A stretch of DNA of 64,000 nucleotides, taken from the NCBI GenBank assembly GCA_023023105.1, contig CP083824.1:2976001-3040000 (forward strand), in the 5' to 3' direction. The DNA is from Enterobacter ludwigii (GTDB taxonomy: Bacteria; Pseudomonadota; Gammaproteobacteria; Enterobacterales; Enterobacteriaceae). Positions 1-10,947 of this stretch are shown here, one piece after another; the stretch's first letter is position 1, and the number at the start of each line of letters is the position of its first letter. The translations under genes were made by a program, and so were the position numbers. The notes beneath the pieces were generated by a model that was given only the letters and a program-made list of their open reading frames with translations, did no database searches and had not been told where the DNA came from.

Positions 1-5
1 CGTTG

Positions 6-1001
6 CTACTCAGAAACAAACGTGATGTCATCTTTCTTCTCATGCACGAACTCGTACTTCAACGTACGGTCCAGTCCTTGAGATAGGGTGTAAGGCGCTT
101 TAAAACCAGAGGTGTGCACTTTAGTTGCATCAAACTGAGTGGTGGCACAGAATTTTTTTACACGTACGGAACTAATCGCATACTTCTTGCCGGTAACTTT
201 GCTCAGAATATCAAAGCAATAACCGCCGAGCATCCCTAAAGGATAAGGGAGATGTACTGATGGGATTTTTTTGCTCAGGCTCTTTTCTACTTCGGCAACC
301 AGCTGATTCATATTCAGATCGGGTTTATCGACATAGTTGTATACGTCGTAACCAGGTTTGACGTTGCTCAATCGGAATTTGATAAACTCAACAATATTAC
401 CTACATAAGCCATTGACTTGTAGTTAGTTCCGGCGCCCACCATTGCGAATTTTCCACCCGCAATTTGCTTCAGAAGATTGAAGACATTGCCTCGATTGCG
501 CTCACCAAAAATGACCGTTGGACGGATAATCGTAAGAGATCGCTCTTCAGGCGCTTTGTTGAACCATTCACGCAGTACCTCTTCCGCCTGCCACTTACTT
601 TTGCCATAGTGGTTAAAAGGATCGTGCGGGTGAGATTCGTCAGGATTCACTTTATTGAGACCATAAACAGCAACTGAACTGGTAAAAATAATGTTCTTAA
701 CATTATTTTTTTCCATTGCTGCCAGTACATTACGTGTACCCTGTACGTTTACATCATAGTAGAGTGAAGTCGGGCTAACATCATCACGATGTTCGGCAGC
801 TAGCAGTACCACCGTTCCGAAACTGGCAAGTGCTTGATCGAGCTGCTCCTGATTACGCACATCACCAGAAACAGTAATATCTGGATAGAAATGACTCTGC
901 TGTTTGTCGAAGTTGGTAACATCAAACTCGGACTTAGAAATCTCGATCAAACGAGTCCCAACGAAACCGGACGCGCCAATAAACAAAACTTTATCGTTCA
1001 T
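6..1001 (-). CDS. gnu: GlcNAc-PP-undecaprenol 4-epimerase Gnu
   Basis: This 331-residue extended SDR epimerase closely matches E. coli Gnu (Z3206), which interconverts GlcNAc- and GalNAc-pyrophosphoryl-undecaprenol at the inner membrane to supply O-antigen or capsule initiation. The NAD-binding motif GASGFVG is at residues 9-15. The TSS motif is at 107-109, and the catalytic pair is Y132 and K136 (YGKSK). Length equals the E. coli protein. It lies downstream of wcaM, separated by 180 bp, in the usual place between the colanic acid operon and the galF/O-antigen region, which would lie left of the window. Identity is strong; the preferred substrate in this strain is inferred. Confidence 0.9.
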   Translation of the reverse strand: MNDKVLFIGASGFVGTRLIEISKSEFDVTNFDKQQSHFYPDITVSGDVRNQEQLDQALASFGTVVLLAAEHRDDVSPTSLYYDVNVQGTRNVLAAMEKNNVKNIIFTSSVAVYGLNKVNPDESHPHDPFNHYGKSKWQAEEVLREWFNKAPEERSLTIIRPTVIFGERNRGNVFNLLKQIAGGKFAMVGAGTNYKSMAYVGNIVEFIKFRLSNVKPGYDVYNYVDKPDLNMNQLVAEVEKSLSKKIPSVHLPYPLGMLGGYCFDILSKVTGKKYAISSVRVKKFCATTQFDATKVHTSGFKAPYTLSQGLDRTLKYEFVHEKKDDITFVSE

Positions 1002-1181
1002 AAACCACTCAATGCGTTATGTGTGTTTGGCAAACCTCCGGGAGTCATGATATTCCGTGAGGTATCGCTAATGACAAGACAAATCTGGAAATTGTGGCAC
1101 GGATTATAAACCCTAAAATCGCTGAGTTCAGTAACAAATTTTAGGTGTTTACGATGAGTCCGTGCTATGCCTCTTAAAAAT

Positions 1182-2579
1182 TCACTTTCGCATTGATGGA
1201 AGCGCAAAATTCAGCCTTTCCACATTCACAACCTGCTGATCCACCCGGTCAATATCCACTGAGCTTTGCCCCTTCTCATTAACGGCTTTGATGTTCGCCA
1301 GCGACAGCAGCGTCTCGTCTTTAGCCATAAATTTGCCCCGAACGTCTTTACGCAGGTCGAAATTAATCTTCAGGGCAGGCCCCACGGCAGCTTCCTGCAT
1401 AACATTGATATTTCGTAAGAAAAGATGCTGTGGCTTATTGTGCAGCTCCAGGGTAGCGCGCTGCATCTCAACGTTGGTAATCGCCACAAAAGACGTCGCG
1501 TTACCGGATGAAATTTGTACTCCGCGCAGCTTATACGCCAGCTGCCGATTATCCAGACGAATATTGTTGAGTTTGAAGTTCTGCGGAATGGACAAATAAT
1601 CGCCTTTTATCACCCCGTAACCGATTAACATACCGGCACTATTGACCATATCGACATTATCAATAATGAAATTATCACAACCATAAATAGCGACGGTGGC
1701 GTTGTCTATTCCCGCCTTTTTACTGAAGTCAGGGGTTATGTTTTTGGCCTTAATATTGCGGATAACAAAATGTTTTCCGTTTTCAACGTGCACCAGCTGA
1801 CGACAGTTGCTGCCGGTAATGTTGGCCACCACGAAGTTCTTGACGGTCTGCTTTTCCGGATAGTCATTATCATAGGTGCTGCCGGCAAGGCCAATGCCAA
1901 TGCCCCAGTTGATCTTGCCGTTAGTGCAGTTAATGTTGTCGATGACATGGTCGGAAATCAGGATATTGCGATCGTTGATGGCCACGTTCCACTCGATCGC
2001 ATCGCCCTGCAGGTGGCTAAACTTGCTGTTGGTGATGCGGGCACCGTCCACCTGATTATGGAAGCCCTGCCGCAGGATGGCGTAGTTGGCCTGACTGACA
2101 GTGATGTTGTCAATCACCAGATTGCGCATCACACTGCGGTCCTTACCGCCGATATAAATCTGCGCCACAGGACCAAAACCGCTCATCGCCAGCCCTTTAA
2201 TCACGCAGTCAGAGCCGCGAACGTCCAGGGTGATATTCTCTGTACGCCCTCCGCCTTCACCGATCACTTTGCTGCCTTCCTGCAACACAAAGCGGCCGCG
2301 GCCGTTGCCGGCTAATGCCCCGCGGATCAGCAGCGTTTTACCATCGGGAATGAAAATGCCCGTATTGATGTTTTCGCAGGTGAGTCCCGCAGGTACAACG
2401 ACCGTATCACCGTCGTTAAACGCCTGCTTAAAGGCGGCAATCCAGTCGTTGTTATTGTACTGATTAACAGAGACCGTCTTTCCGCTTGCCGCCCGCGCAA
2501 TGCGGGACGACAGCAGCGGCGTGGCCGCCAGAACGGACAGCGAAGAGACGAAGGTGCGTCGGGTAATCTTTTTCAGCAT
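1182..2579 (-). CDS. wcaM: colanic acid biosynthesis protein WcaM
   Basis: The 465-residue product matches WcaM, the last gene of the colanic acid operon. It starts with a twin-arginine signal (ITRRTFVSS, arginines 7-8), a hydrophobic stretch and an ARA-A type cleavage site near residue 31, so export by Tat to the periplasm is likely. The rest has the repeated short strand pattern (many N-x-x-I/V turns such as IDNITV and ITNSKF) of a right-handed beta-helix, as in pectate-lyase-like folds. Its biochemical role in colanic acid assembly is not established. It starts 12 bp after the wcaL stop. Confidence 0.93.
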   Translation of the reverse strand: MLKKITRRTFVSSLSVLAATPLLSSRIARAASGKTVSVNQYNNNDWIAAFKQAFNDGDTVVVPAGLTCENINTGIFIPDGKTLLIRGALAGNGRGRFVLQEGSKVIGEGGGRTENITLDVRGSDCVIKGLAMSGFGPVAQIYIGGKDRSVMRNLVIDNITVSQANYAILRQGFHNQVDGARITNSKFSHLQGDAIEWNVAINDRNILISDHVIDNINCTNGKINWGIGIGLAGSTYDNDYPEKQTVKNFVVANITGSNCRQLVHVENGKHFVIRNIKAKNITPDFSKKAGIDNATVAIYGCDNFIIDNVDMVNSAGMLIGYGVIKGDYLSIPQNFKLNNIRLDNRQLAYKLRGVQISSGNATSFVAITNVEMQRATLELHNKPQHLFLRNINVMQEAAVGPALKINFDLRKDVRGKFMAKDETLLSLANIKAVNEKGQSSVDIDRVDQQVVNVERLNFALPSMRK

Positions 2580-2591
2580 ACAACCTCGGCG

Positions 2592-3812
2592 TTACAGCGT
2601 TTGCAGCAGGCTCGCTAACTGGCGATTAATCACCTGCTGGTTAAAATCGATTTCAACTTTTTGTCGGGCATTGTGGAGCACAGGCTCCAGCGCCTGCTGG
2701 TCGATGTCGCTAAATGCCGCTAATCGATCGGCCAGGGCCATAGCATTATTCTCCGGCACCAGCCAGCCGGAATGGTCAGACTTAATCAGCTCCGGGATCC
2801 CGCTGTGCAGGGTAGAAACCACCGGAATACCGACGGCCATCGCCTCCATCAGCGCCACCGGAATACCTTCCATATCGCCATCAGCGCCCGTTACCGAGGG
2901 CAGCAGGAACACATCCGCCTCATCAAGCATGGCCTTGACCTCGTGGCTTGGCTTGAAGCCCGGCATCTCTACGACATCTTCCAGCTGATACTGTTCGATA
3001 AGCGTCCTCAGACGACGCTCCCACGGCCCAATCCCAAGAATGCGATAGTGGAAATCTACCCCACGCGCTTTCAGCTGGCGGCAGGCTTCGATGGCCACAT
3101 GCAGACCTTTCTTCTCCGTCAAACGCGCAACAGAAATGATCTGCAGCGGTTTACCCGGCACCTTCACCGGGCGGCGGGTAAACCGCGTTAAATCCACGCC
3201 CATCCGCGAAACGGTAATTTTCTCCCCCGGACAGCCCATATTTTTCAGGCGCCCGGCCCACAGGTCGCTGATGGGCAGCATCATATCTCCGCGCCGGAAA
3301 AGCTGCTGATACTCCGGCGTGTAGTGGTTCAAAACTTCGCGGCTGGAAATGTCGATACCGTGGAAAATGGTCGCAATTTTACCGTCAATCACGCCCAGCT
3401 CGCGCAGCTTCGCGGCGGTGACGCCCGCCGGGCCAAAGTGGGCGATAAACACATCCGCACGATACGGCTGCGCCGTTTGTCCGCAGATGGCCGACAGGAT
3501 CAGATTGCGAGATTCGGACCCATAGCGGGAAACATTCAGCGCCCGCCATGTCGATGCGCGATGGAATCCACGTAAAGTCTGGCTGGCGCGGTGGCGTAGC
3601 TTATTAAGCTTCCCGGACGGCTCATCCTGCAGCCAGCGGGTTTTCGCCTCCAGCCCATACTGGGTATAGGCCGCATGGGTGTTTTTGGTATCGCCCTTTT
3701 GCAGGGCGATAATCTCCACGTCATACCCCATATCGATAAACGCAGTGATTTGGTTCAGGACAAACGTTTCTGACGACAGCGGAAATTTCAGTAAGAAGAA
3801 ACCAACCTTCAT
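2592..3812 (-). CDS. wcaL: colanic acid glycosyltransferase WcaL
   Basis: A 406-residue GT4-family (GT-B fold) retaining glycosyltransferase that adds a sugar to the lipid-linked colanic acid repeat on the cytoplasmic face. Seen: the SVARLTEKKG phosphate-binding region at about 227-236 and the EX7E motif E315-E323 (EGIPVALME) followed by AMAVGIPVV. The length is the same as in E. coli. The start codon overlaps the end of wcaK by 4 bp, consistent with translational coupling. The exact donor and acceptor cannot be read from the sequence. Confidence 0.95.
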   Translation of the reverse strand: MKVGFFLLKFPLSSETFVLNQITAFIDMGYDVEIIALQKGDTKNTHAAYTQYGLEAKTRWLQDEPSGKLNKLRHRASQTLRGFHRASTWRALNVSRYGSESRNLILSAICGQTAQPYRADVFIAHFGPAGVTAAKLRELGVIDGKIATIFHGIDISSREVLNHYTPEYQQLFRRGDMMLPISDLWAGRLKNMGCPGEKITVSRMGVDLTRFTRRPVKVPGKPLQIISVARLTEKKGLHVAIEACRQLKARGVDFHYRILGIGPWERRLRTLIEQYQLEDVVEMPGFKPSHEVKAMLDEADVFLLPSVTGADGDMEGIPVALMEAMAVGIPVVSTLHSGIPELIKSDHSGWLVPENNAMALADRLAAFSDIDQQALEPVLHNARQKVEIDFNQQVINRQLASLLQTL

Positions 3813-5089
3813 TTCCCCTCCCGAACGCGGTCAAGCACCGATTTCACCATCCCAATGCCCTTCTCGCGCTCGGCTTTCACCGCCACGGCCAGGCGTTCAT
3901 TGATGGCAGGCAGTTGACCCAGGGTATCCCCCACCATCGCACCGAGCGAACCATCCAGCAGATGACGAATATCCACGGCCATTTCCGGCATTCCAAGCTG
4001 CTGCATTATCCCTGCAGACTTGTGCTCATAGTTGATGGCAATGGCCGGCGTACCGAAGTTCATGGAGATAATGGCCGAGTGCAGGCGCGTGCCCACCGTC
4101 AGGTCGCAGGCAGAGAGCAGCTTGCCCATCTCAAGATCGTTCAGTTCATCCATCACCACGTGATAATGGGACGGGTCATTAACCAGGCTGCGCAGATTCA
4201 GCGCCACCATGCGGTCATCTTTGTTGTAGCTGTCGATACCGGTACAGGTTGAGAGCGCCAGCACCTGGTAACCGCTGTCCAGCACACGGTTCACCACGTC
4301 GGCGAAGGCTTTCTCATACGCCGCCTGCGTCGTGCCTAAACGTTTATCGAAAGGAGCGAGCTCACGCAGGGTAATGGCGACTGTCTTCTGTTTCGCCGCC
4401 ACGTCGAGCCAGTGCTGCACCGCGTAGCTTGCCTGGAAGCTGTCGTCCTGGTGATCCACCAGCCAGGCCGTGTCCACGCCGTGCTCAACTTTTGAGGTAT
4501 CAATCTCGCTGCGCTTCATCATCTCAAGGCTGACCGACTCGCGCAGGATCAGGGCATCGCAGTGGCCGAAGACATAGTTTGCCAGCTGGTTAAACTGAGG
4601 GTCCTGGAATGGCCCAACGCTGTGACCAATCATAAACAGCGGCTTTTTCGCCATGAACGTACACAGCGCATGCTCAAACTGCGGCACGCCGTAGAGATCG
4701 ACGAAGAACGAACCGCCGACCTGGATAATGGCGTCGTAACCCGACAGCAGACGAACGAAATCGGTAAAGCCCTGCGCGATAGAGATGTTGCGCAGCTTGC
4801 CGGTATCGGTCACGCGGGAAAGCAGCACCTGATGCTGGTAGCGACGGCGCAGGACTTTCTTCACGCGCCCCATCACGCCCGCGGCGTTGTTATGCTGTTT
4901 CATCTGGCTGTAAAGCGGGTCACCCATTACCGGGCGGTTCAGTAGCCAGGATGAACTCACCGGATAACGGCTCATCACATCCACTTCGGTCTCAGGCTTA
5001 AGGGTGTTAATTGCATCCAGTAAACCGCGCAGGATGGCGCTGTCGCCACGGTTGCCGCAGGTATGGTTGCCAAGAATTAATAATTTCAT
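3809..5089 (-). CDS. wcaK: colanic acid pyruvyl transferase WcaK
   Basis: A 426-residue member of the polysaccharide pyruvyl transferase family, expected to place the pyruvate ketal on the terminal galactose of colanic acid using phosphoenolpyruvate. The family signature GNRGDSAILRG is at residues 12-22. A second family block with VGTRLHSAI lies near residues 331-339. Length matches the E. coli protein. It follows wzxC by 17 bp and overlaps wcaL by 4 bp, inside the single minus-strand operon. Confidence 0.95.
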   Translation of the reverse strand: MKLLILGNHTCGNRGDSAILRGLLDAINTLKPETEVDVMSRYPVSSSWLLNRPVMGDPLYSQMKQHNNAAGVMGRVKKVLRRRYQHQVLLSRVTDTGKLRNISIAQGFTDFVRLLSGYDAIIQVGGSFFVDLYGVPQFEHALCTFMAKKPLFMIGHSVGPFQDPQFNQLANYVFGHCDALILRESVSLEMMKRSEIDTSKVEHGVDTAWLVDHQDDSFQASYAVQHWLDVAAKQKTVAITLRELAPFDKRLGTTQAAYEKAFADVVNRVLDSGYQVLALSTCTGIDSYNKDDRMVALNLRSLVNDPSHYHVVMDELNDLEMGKLLSACDLTVGTRLHSAIISMNFGTPAIAINYEHKSAGIMQQLGMPEMAVDIRHLLDGSLGAMVGDTLGQLPAINERLAVAVKAEREKGIGMVKSVLDRVREGK

Positions 5090-5106
5090 AATGGCCTCTT
5101 AAATAA

Positions 5107-6585
5107 CTAGCCTGCGCGAAGCAGCGTTTTCATTTTTTCGTTACGGCAAAACTGGCGCTTCATCTCCACCACCAGCGCATTGCGTGAAAGCACAATCATC
5201 ACGCCGAATGCCAGCACACCCGCCACTACCTGCACCGCCAGCAGCGCGGCCAGCGGCAGATGACCATTGAGGAGCACACCCAGACCGTAGCTCACCGCCA
5301 GGGTTGGCAATGAGAGATAGAACGGCAGCCACAGGCTCAGGATGTACTGACGGTAGCTGGAGCCCAGCACCGGCTTGATCATGATGAAGTAGCTCAGAAC
5401 GGTATTGACGATCTGCACCAGCAGGAAGCCCAGCGTGACGCCGATGGCCCCCGCCATATGTCCGCCAACAATAATCGCCGGGATAAACAGGAAGGTTTTG
5501 AACACGTTGAACTTAAAGCTGATATCCACGCGCGCTTTTGCCATCAGCAGGGACCCAATCGGGTTCCCTACGGAGCGCAGCAGCCCCACCACGCACAGCA
5601 GCTGCAGGATCGGGATGATGCCGTTCCACTTCTCGCCAAACACCAGCGGCACGAAGTTGCTGGAAACCACCATCAGCCCCAGCAGCACCGGGAAGTTAAT
5701 AATCCCCACCACGGAAAGCAGCTTGTAGAAGTTAACGCGCAGCTTCTCAGTGTCGTCCTGAATCTTGGCAAACGCCGGGAACAGGACGCGGGTGATAATC
5801 GGGTTCAGCTTCATCGGAGGAACGACCGCGACGTTGTAGGCCAGGTTGTAGCCCCCCGCCACGCTTGCGCCCAGAATACGCGCCAGCACCAGCGTTGAGA
5901 GGTTGGTGTTCACATAGTTAATGATGCTGTCCGCCGTCAGCCATGCGCCAAAACGCAGGTTGGAGGAGACGGAAGCGAGAGAGAAATGCAGCCCCGGACG
6001 GTAGATCTTGCGGCCAAAGTAGCCGAACAGCAGCGTACGCACGGCAGAGTTAACCAGGTATCCCAGAATAGCGGTCATCGCCAGCGGCCAGAAATGGGCG
6101 CTCACCACGGTGAAGGTAAAGCCCGCCAGAACGGCGCTGGTCTCAATCATGCCGATCTTGTTGAACTCCAGCTCTTTTTGCATCAGCGCGCGGAACTGCT
6201 GTCCGTGCGGGATCACCACGAAAGCAAACGACAGCGTGCGCATCAGCGGAGCGAGATCCGGGTTGTGCAGCACGCTGGCGATGCTGTCGCTCAACAGGAA
6301 CACCAGCACAAACACGAAAATCCCCAGCCCCACGTTCAGCCAGTAGAGCGTGGTCAGTTCAAGATGGCTGATTTCTTTGCGCTGGATAATCGAGTTGGCG
6401 ATACCAAAGTCAGACAGCGTATCGGCCAGGGCGATAATCACCAGCGAGACGGTCAGCAGGCCGAACTGGTGATTATCAATAATGCGCGCCAGCACGGTCA
6501 TCTGCACCAGACCGAGGCCAATGATGACGATGGTCGCCATCGCTGACCACTTCGCCCCGCTGATGGTTTTTTCACGTAAGCTCAT
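5107..6585 (-). CDS. wzxC: colanic acid repeat-unit flippase WzxC
   Basis: A 492-residue multispanning membrane protein of the polysaccharide transport (MOP superfamily) group. It flips the undecaprenyl-linked colanic acid unit across the inner membrane. About 12-14 hydrophobic segments are visible along the whole length, beginning after the amphipathic start MSLREKTISGAKWSA, which is typical of Wzx proteins. It begins 1 bp after the wcaJ stop, so the two are tightly coupled. Confidence 0.95.
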   Translation of the reverse strand: MSLREKTISGAKWSAMATIVIIGLGLVQMTVLARIIDNHQFGLLTVSLVIIALADTLSDFGIANSIIQRKEISHLELTTLYWLNVGLGIFVFVLVFLLSDSIASVLHNPDLAPLMRTLSFAFVVIPHGQQFRALMQKELEFNKIGMIETSAVLAGFTFTVVSAHFWPLAMTAILGYLVNSAVRTLLFGYFGRKIYRPGLHFSLASVSSNLRFGAWLTADSIINYVNTNLSTLVLARILGASVAGGYNLAYNVAVVPPMKLNPIITRVLFPAFAKIQDDTEKLRVNFYKLLSVVGIINFPVLLGLMVVSSNFVPLVFGEKWNGIIPILQLLCVVGLLRSVGNPIGSLLMAKARVDISFKFNVFKTFLFIPAIIVGGHMAGAIGVTLGFLLVQIVNTVLSYFIMIKPVLGSSYRQYILSLWLPFYLSLPTLAVSYGLGVLLNGHLPLAALLAVQVVAGVLAFGVMIVLSRNALVVEMKRQFCRNEKMKTLLRAG

Positions 6586-6586
6586 C

Positions 6587-7981
6587 TTAGTACGCCGCTT
6601 TGTTCACGAAACCTTTGAAGATGGTCAGAAAGACGATCTTGATATCGAACCAGAGACTCCATTCGCGGATGTACTCCAGGTCAAACTCAACGCGTTTTTC
6701 CATTTTTTCCAGCGTGTCGGTTTCTCCGCGCCAGCCGTTGATCTGCGCCCAGCCGGTAATGCCTGGCTTCACTTTATGGCGCAGCATGTAACCTTCAATC
6801 AGCGAGCGGTACTGTTCGTTATGCGCCACCGCATGCGGACGCGGGCCAACAATCGACATTCCACCGGTGAACACATTGATAAACTGCGGCAGCTCATCAA
6901 GAGAGGTACGGCGCAGGAAGTTACCCACGCGGGTGACGCGCGGATCGTTCTGCGTTGCCTGCGTCACCACCTTGTCATTCTCCATCACCTTCATGGAGCG
7001 GAATTTCCACACCATGATCGGCTTACCGTCCATACCGTAGCGGGTCTGGCGGAAGATGACCGGCCCCGGAGAGCTCAGCTTGACTGCCAGCGCGATGCAG
7101 CACAGCACCGGAGAGATCAGCAGCAAAATCAGCGAAGAGAGCACGATATCTTCCAGGCGCTTTAGCACGCGGTTGATACCCGACAGCGGCGTGTCGTACA
7201 GCGGTACGACCGGTACACCATTCACCTCTTCAATACGGGAGTGAAGAATGTTGAAGGTAAAGACGTCCGGGATCAGGATCACCGAACAGGTGGTATCCGC
7301 CAGCTCGCGCATCAGTTGCTTAATGCGGGATTCGTCTTTCATCTGCATGGCAATGTAGACGTTGTGAATTTTGCCGGCTTTCGCATCGTCGATAAGCTGG
7401 TCATAATTGCCGGCCCAGCCCGCAGGCACGCCGCCAGGCTTAGGTTCGTGATAAATCCCGACCACTTCAAAACCTAACCACGGCTCTTTGCGGAAGCTGT
7501 CGAGCAGCACCTGCCCCACCGGCAAATCACCGGCCACGGCGACAAAGCGACGGTTATAACCCCGGTTACGCAGCCAGCCCGCGCCAAAACGGATCAGGGA
7601 ACGGCAGACCACCATGCCAACGCTGGTGAGCAGATACCAGCACAGATAGGTCACGAGGCGATTATCGAAATCATGGCTAAACGCCACCAGACCCGCGCTG
7701 AAGATCAGGCTTAAGGTCCAGTTCTGCAGCAGCAGCATCAGTTCGGTGGTCATTTTCACACCGCGCCACGAGCGGTAGAAATCCGTCATCCCGCCGATCA
7801 TCTGAAACACAACCAGCGCAATCAATGCCATCAGCAGATGCATGTATAAGAACGGTAGCCCGCCGATCCGACACACCGCCCATAATCCACCGACCATGAT
7901 GGTGATATCAGAAAAACGCTGCACCATAGAGATTAACGATGCATTCGTTCTCGCTCGCTCGCGTTTTTTTAGATTCGTCAT
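6587..7981 (-). CDS. wcaJ: undecaprenyl-phosphate glucose phosphotransferase WcaJ
   Basis: The initiating enzyme of colanic acid synthesis, which moves glucose-1-phosphate from UDP-glucose to undecaprenyl phosphate. In 464 residues there are N-terminal membrane segments, a central Rossmann-like region and a C-terminal bacterial sugar-transferase domain. That domain begins at about residue 270 (KRLEDIVLSS) and includes FRQTRYGMDGKP, KFRSM, RRTSLDELPQ and KPGITGWAQ. The DELPQ block is a hallmark of polyprenyl-phosphate hexose-1-phosphate transferases. wcaJ follows cpsG in the same operon with a 46-bp gap. Confidence 0.96.
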   Translation of the reverse strand: MTNLKKRERARTNASLISMVQRFSDITIMVGGLWAVCRIGGLPFLYMHLLMALIALVVFQMIGGMTDFYRSWRGVKMTTELMLLLQNWTLSLIFSAGLVAFSHDFDNRLVTYLCWYLLTSVGMVVCRSLIRFGAGWLRNRGYNRRFVAVAGDLPVGQVLLDSFRKEPWLGFEVVGIYHEPKPGGVPAGWAGNYDQLIDDAKAGKIHNVYIAMQMKDESRIKQLMRELADTTCSVILIPDVFTFNILHSRIEEVNGVPVVPLYDTPLSGINRVLKRLEDIVLSSLILLLISPVLCCIALAVKLSSPGPVIFRQTRYGMDGKPIMVWKFRSMKVMENDKVVTQATQNDPRVTRVGNFLRRTSLDELPQFINVFTGGMSIVGPRPHAVAHNEQYRSLIEGYMLRHKVKPGITGWAQINGWRGETDTLEKMEKRVEFDLEYIREWSLWFDIKIVFLTIFKGFVNKAAY

Positions 7982-8027
7982 CGTTGTTCCTGTTTTCGGT
8001 TCCCCCTCCCGCCGGGAGGGGCAATTT

Positions 8028-9398
8028 TTACTGATTCAACAGCGCCAGAATGTCCTTCGTTCGTGCTTCCATTAGCGCAGTATCCGCACGGGATTCCACG
8101 TTCAGGCGCACCACCGGCTCGGTGTTGGACGAGCGCAGGTTGAAGCGCCACTGCGGGAACGCCATGCTGATGCCGTCCGTGCGGTCAATTTCCAGCGCGT
8201 GCAGGGCAAAGTGGTGCTCCACGCGGGCAATGGCCTCGGCCGGCTGCGCCAGCTTGCTGTTAATCTCCCCGCTCGCCGGGAATGCCGCCATACGGTCACG
8301 TACCAGCTCGCCCAGCGTCTGTCCCTTCAGGCACAGCAGCTCGGTCACCAGCAGCCATGGGATCATTCCGCTGTCGCAGTAGGCAAAATCACGGAAGTAG
8401 TGGTGGGCGCTCATCTCGCCGCCGTAGATGGCGTCTTCTTCGCGCATGCGCTCTTTGATGAAGGCGTGGCCGGTTTTGGACATCACCGGCGTGCCGCCTG
8501 CCGCGGACACCACATCGACGGTGTTCCAGGAGAGACGCGGGTCGTGAATGATTTTCGCGCCCGGGTTTTTCTCAAGGAACGCTTCCGCCAGCAGGCCGAC
8601 AATGTAGTAGCCCTCGATGAACTGCCCTTTCTCATCGAACAGGAAGCAGCGGTCGAAATCGCCGTCAAAGGCGATGCCCATGTCCGCGCCGTGCTCAATC
8701 ACCGCGTTGCGGGTGTCGTCGCGGCACTCCGGCAGCAGCGGGTTAGGAATACCGTTCGGGAAGTTGCCGTCCGGGGTGTTGTGCACTTTGACGAAGGTCA
8801 CCGGCACGTTCAGCGCCTTAAAGCGGGCTTCCAGGGCATCGACAACCGGACCGGCCGCGCCGTTACCGGAGTTAATCACCAGCTTCAGCGGCTTGAGGTT
8901 CGCCACGTTGATGTAGCCCAGCAGATGGTCGATGTACTCTTTTTGCAGATTGATTTTTTTGTAGCTGCCGCGCTTCGCGTCGTTCACCGGCGGGAAATCG
9001 TTAGCTTCCGCCAGACGCTGCACGTCGCGCAGGCCGGTGTCGCCGCTGATTGGGCGCGCGCCCTTGCGCACCAGCTTCATGCCGTTGTAGTCCATCGGGT
9101 TGTGGCTGGCCGTCACTTCGATACCGCCGTCCACGCCCAGGTGGAAGGTGGCAAAGTAAATCTCTTCGGTCCCGGAGAGACCGATATCCAGCACGTCCAC
9201 GCCCGCATCCTGCAGCCCTTTCGCCAGCGCCAGCTTCAGGGACTCACTGGTCAGACGCACGTCGCCGCCCAGCACGATGGTCTGCGGTTTTAAATATTCG
9301 CCGTACGCGCGACCAATGCGCCACGCGATGTCTTCATTCAGCTCTTCGCCCAGCTTGCCGCGAATATCGTAGGCTTTAAAACAGGTTAACTTTTCCAT
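8028..9398 (-). CDS. cpsG: phosphomannomutase CpsG (ManB)
   Basis: Converts mannose-6-phosphate to mannose-1-phosphate for GDP-mannose and GDP-fucose supply. The start at 9398 (MEKLTCFK) is chosen over an upstream ATG at 9446: it has an AGGGG ribosome-binding site 8 bp upstream and gives 456 residues, the E. coli length. The phosphoserine loop TASHNP carries S98. The metal loop DGDFDR and the sugar-binding [12 protein letters not shown] follow. The extra upstream codons run back into a REP-type intergenic repeat and are not conserved. Confidence 0.96.
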   Translation of the reverse strand: MEKLTCFKAYDIRGKLGEELNEDIAWRIGRAYGEYLKPQTIVLGGDVRLTSESLKLALAKGLQDAGVDVLDIGLSGTEEIYFATFHLGVDGGIEVTASHNPMDYNGMKLVRKGARPISGDTGLRDVQRLAEANDFPPVNDAKRGSYKKINLQKEYIDHLLGYINVANLKPLKLVINSGNGAAGPVVDALEARFKALNVPVTFVKVHNTPDGNFPNGIPNPLLPECRDDTRNAVIEHGADMGIAFDGDFDRCFLFDEKGQFIEGYYIVGLLAEAFLEKNPGAKIIHDPRLSWNTVDVVSAAGGTPVMSKTGHAFIKERMREEDAIYGGEMSAHHYFRDFAYCDSGMIPWLLVTELLCLKGQTLGELVRDRMAAFPASGEINSKLAQPAEAIARVEHHFALHALEIDRTDGISMAFPQWRFNLRSSNTEPVVRLNVESRADTALMEARTKDILALLNQ

Positions 9399-9462
9399 GA
9401 TGACCCCTTTTTCAGGCAACAGTCGGCCCGCCCGATTAACAGGCAAAATTGTTTTTATTCAT

Positions 9463-9496
9463 TCGTAGGCCGGATAAGCGAAGCGCCATCCGGCGT
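9463..9496. repeat. REP-type palindrome between cpsB and cpsG
   Basis: A palindromic unit with arms GGCCGGAT and ATCCGGC around AAGCGAAGCGCC, matching the enterobacterial REP/PU consensus. It sits in the 109-bp gap between cpsB and cpsG inside the operon. There is no T-run on the minus strand, so it is more likely an mRNA-stabilising or neutral REP than a terminator. Confidence 0.8.
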
Positions 9497-9507
9497 TAAA
9501 GACGGTG

Positions 9508-10944
9508 TTACACGCGCCCGTAGCGGTCCTGGAAGCGCACGATATCGTCCTCTTCCAGATATGAGCCAGAACGCACTTCAATTAAGTCGAGCGGAATTTT
9601 CCCGGGGTTCTCCAGACAGTGCGTCGCCCCCAGTGGAATGTAAATGGACTCGTTTTCACCCAGCAGTTTGACTTCACCGTCAATGGTGACTTTCGCGGTA
9701 CCTGCCACCACCACCCAGTGCTCGGCGCGGTGATGGTGCATCTGAACGGACAGTCCCTCACCCGGTTTCACGGTGATGCGTTTCACCTGATAACGATCGC
9801 CCGCGTCGATGGAGTCATATTTCCCCCACGGACGGTACACTTCGCGGTGAATGTGGTGTTCATGACGACCATCGGCCTTAATTTTCTCCACCACTTTTTT
9901 AACGTCCTGCACCGCGTTACGGTCGGCAATCAACACCGCGTCTTTCGTCTGCACCACCACCAGATCTTTCACGCCCACCGTGGTAACCAGCCCGGATTCA
10001 GCGTAAACGTAGCTGTTTTCCGTCTTATGGCTGATTACATCACCATGGTGGACATTTCCCTCCGGGGTGTGGGCGCTGATCTCCCAAAGCGATGACCAGG
10101 AGCCAACATCGCTCCAGCCCGCATCCATCGGTACCACGACGGCATCAGCCGTGCGTTCCATCACCGCATAGTCAATAGACTCTTCCGGGCAGGCGAGGAA
10201 AGCCTCTTCATCCACGCGGATAAAGTCGAGATCCGGGTCCACCACTGCCATCGCTTTTTCGCAGGCGTTCAGAATATCCGGGCGATATTTTTCCAGCTCT
10301 TCCAGATAGCGTCCGGCGCGGAACAGGAACATCCCACTGTTCCAGTAGTATTCACCGCTGGCGACATAGGCCTGCGCGGTTTCCAGATTCGGTTTTTCAA
10401 CAAACTGCGCCACGTCAAACGCCACGCTGTCGCCTTCACCGGGCGTCACGCTGCCACGGCGAATGTAGCCATAGCCAGTTTCCGGGAGATCCGGCACGAT
10501 GCCGAACGTCACCAGTTTGCCGCTCTCGGCATAAGGAATGGCCGCACGCACTGCATTGCGAAACGCCTCTTCCTGCTGAATAACGTGGTCTGCCGCCAGC
10601 ACAAGCATCAGCGGGTCGCAATCCGGACTGCTGCGTTTTGCTGCCAGGGCTGCCAGGGCGATAGCAGGCGCGGTATTACGACCGGCCGGCTCCAGAATGA
10701 TGTTTTCGGTGAGTTTATTCAGCTGGCGCAGTTGCTCAGCCACGATAAAACGGTGCTGTTCGTTACAAATCACCACCGGGCTTTCACACTCCACGCCATG
10801 CAGACGGTTCACCGTGGTCTGCAGCATGGTGAGATCCCCTTTCAGGCAGAGGAACTGTTTTGGATAGAGCACGCGGGACAGCGGCCACAACCGGCTACCA
10901 GAGCCACCAGCCATCACAACCGGATACAAAGTGGTTTGACTCAT
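9508..10944 (-). CDS. cpsB: mannose-1-phosphate guanylyltransferase CpsB (ManC)
   Basis: Makes GDP-mannose from GTP and mannose-1-phosphate. The 478-residue protein has the N-terminal nucleotidyltransferase signature [12 protein letters not shown] at about 13-24. The C-terminal cupin (type II phosphomannose-isomerase-like) region includes [10 protein letters not shown] and the metal-ligand cluster [10 protein letters not shown]. The length matches E. coli. It lies 3 bp after wcaI. Product GDP-mannose is used by Gmd and by the mannosyl/fucosyl branch. Confidence 0.96.
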   Translation of the reverse strand: MSQTTLYPVVMAGGSGSRLWPLSRVLYPKQFLCLKGDLTMLQTTVNRLHGVECESPVVICNEQHRFIVAEQLRQLNKLTENIILEPAGRNTAPAIALAALAAKRSSPDCDPLMLVLAADHVIQQEEAFRNAVRAAIPYAESGKLVTFGIVPDLPETGYGYIRRGSVTPGEGDSVAFDVAQFVEKPNLETAQAYVASGEYYWNSGMFLFRAGRYLEELEKYRPDILNACEKAMAVVDPDLDFIRVDEEAFLACPEESIDYAVMERTADAVVVPMDAGWSDVGSWSSLWEISAHTPEGNVHHGDVISHKTENSYVYAESGLVTTVGVKDLVVVQTKDAVLIADRNAVQDVKKVVEKIKADGRHEHHIHREVYRPWGKYDSIDAGDRYQVKRITVKPGEGLSVQMHHHRAEHWVVVAGTAKVTIDGEVKLLGENESIYIPLGATHCLENPGKIPLDLIEVRSGSYLEEDDIVRFQDRYGRV

Positions 10945-10947
10945 GAT

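Noticed and set aside
1002..1181. A second JUMPstart or promoter element before gnu
   Set aside because: No GGCGGTAG core is present on the minus strand in this gap and I could not support a promoter.
8199..9293. A 364-codon open frame antisense to cpsG
   Set aside because: It is low-complexity in His, Arg, Ala and Val, is the mirror of a high-GC gene, and shows no family motif.
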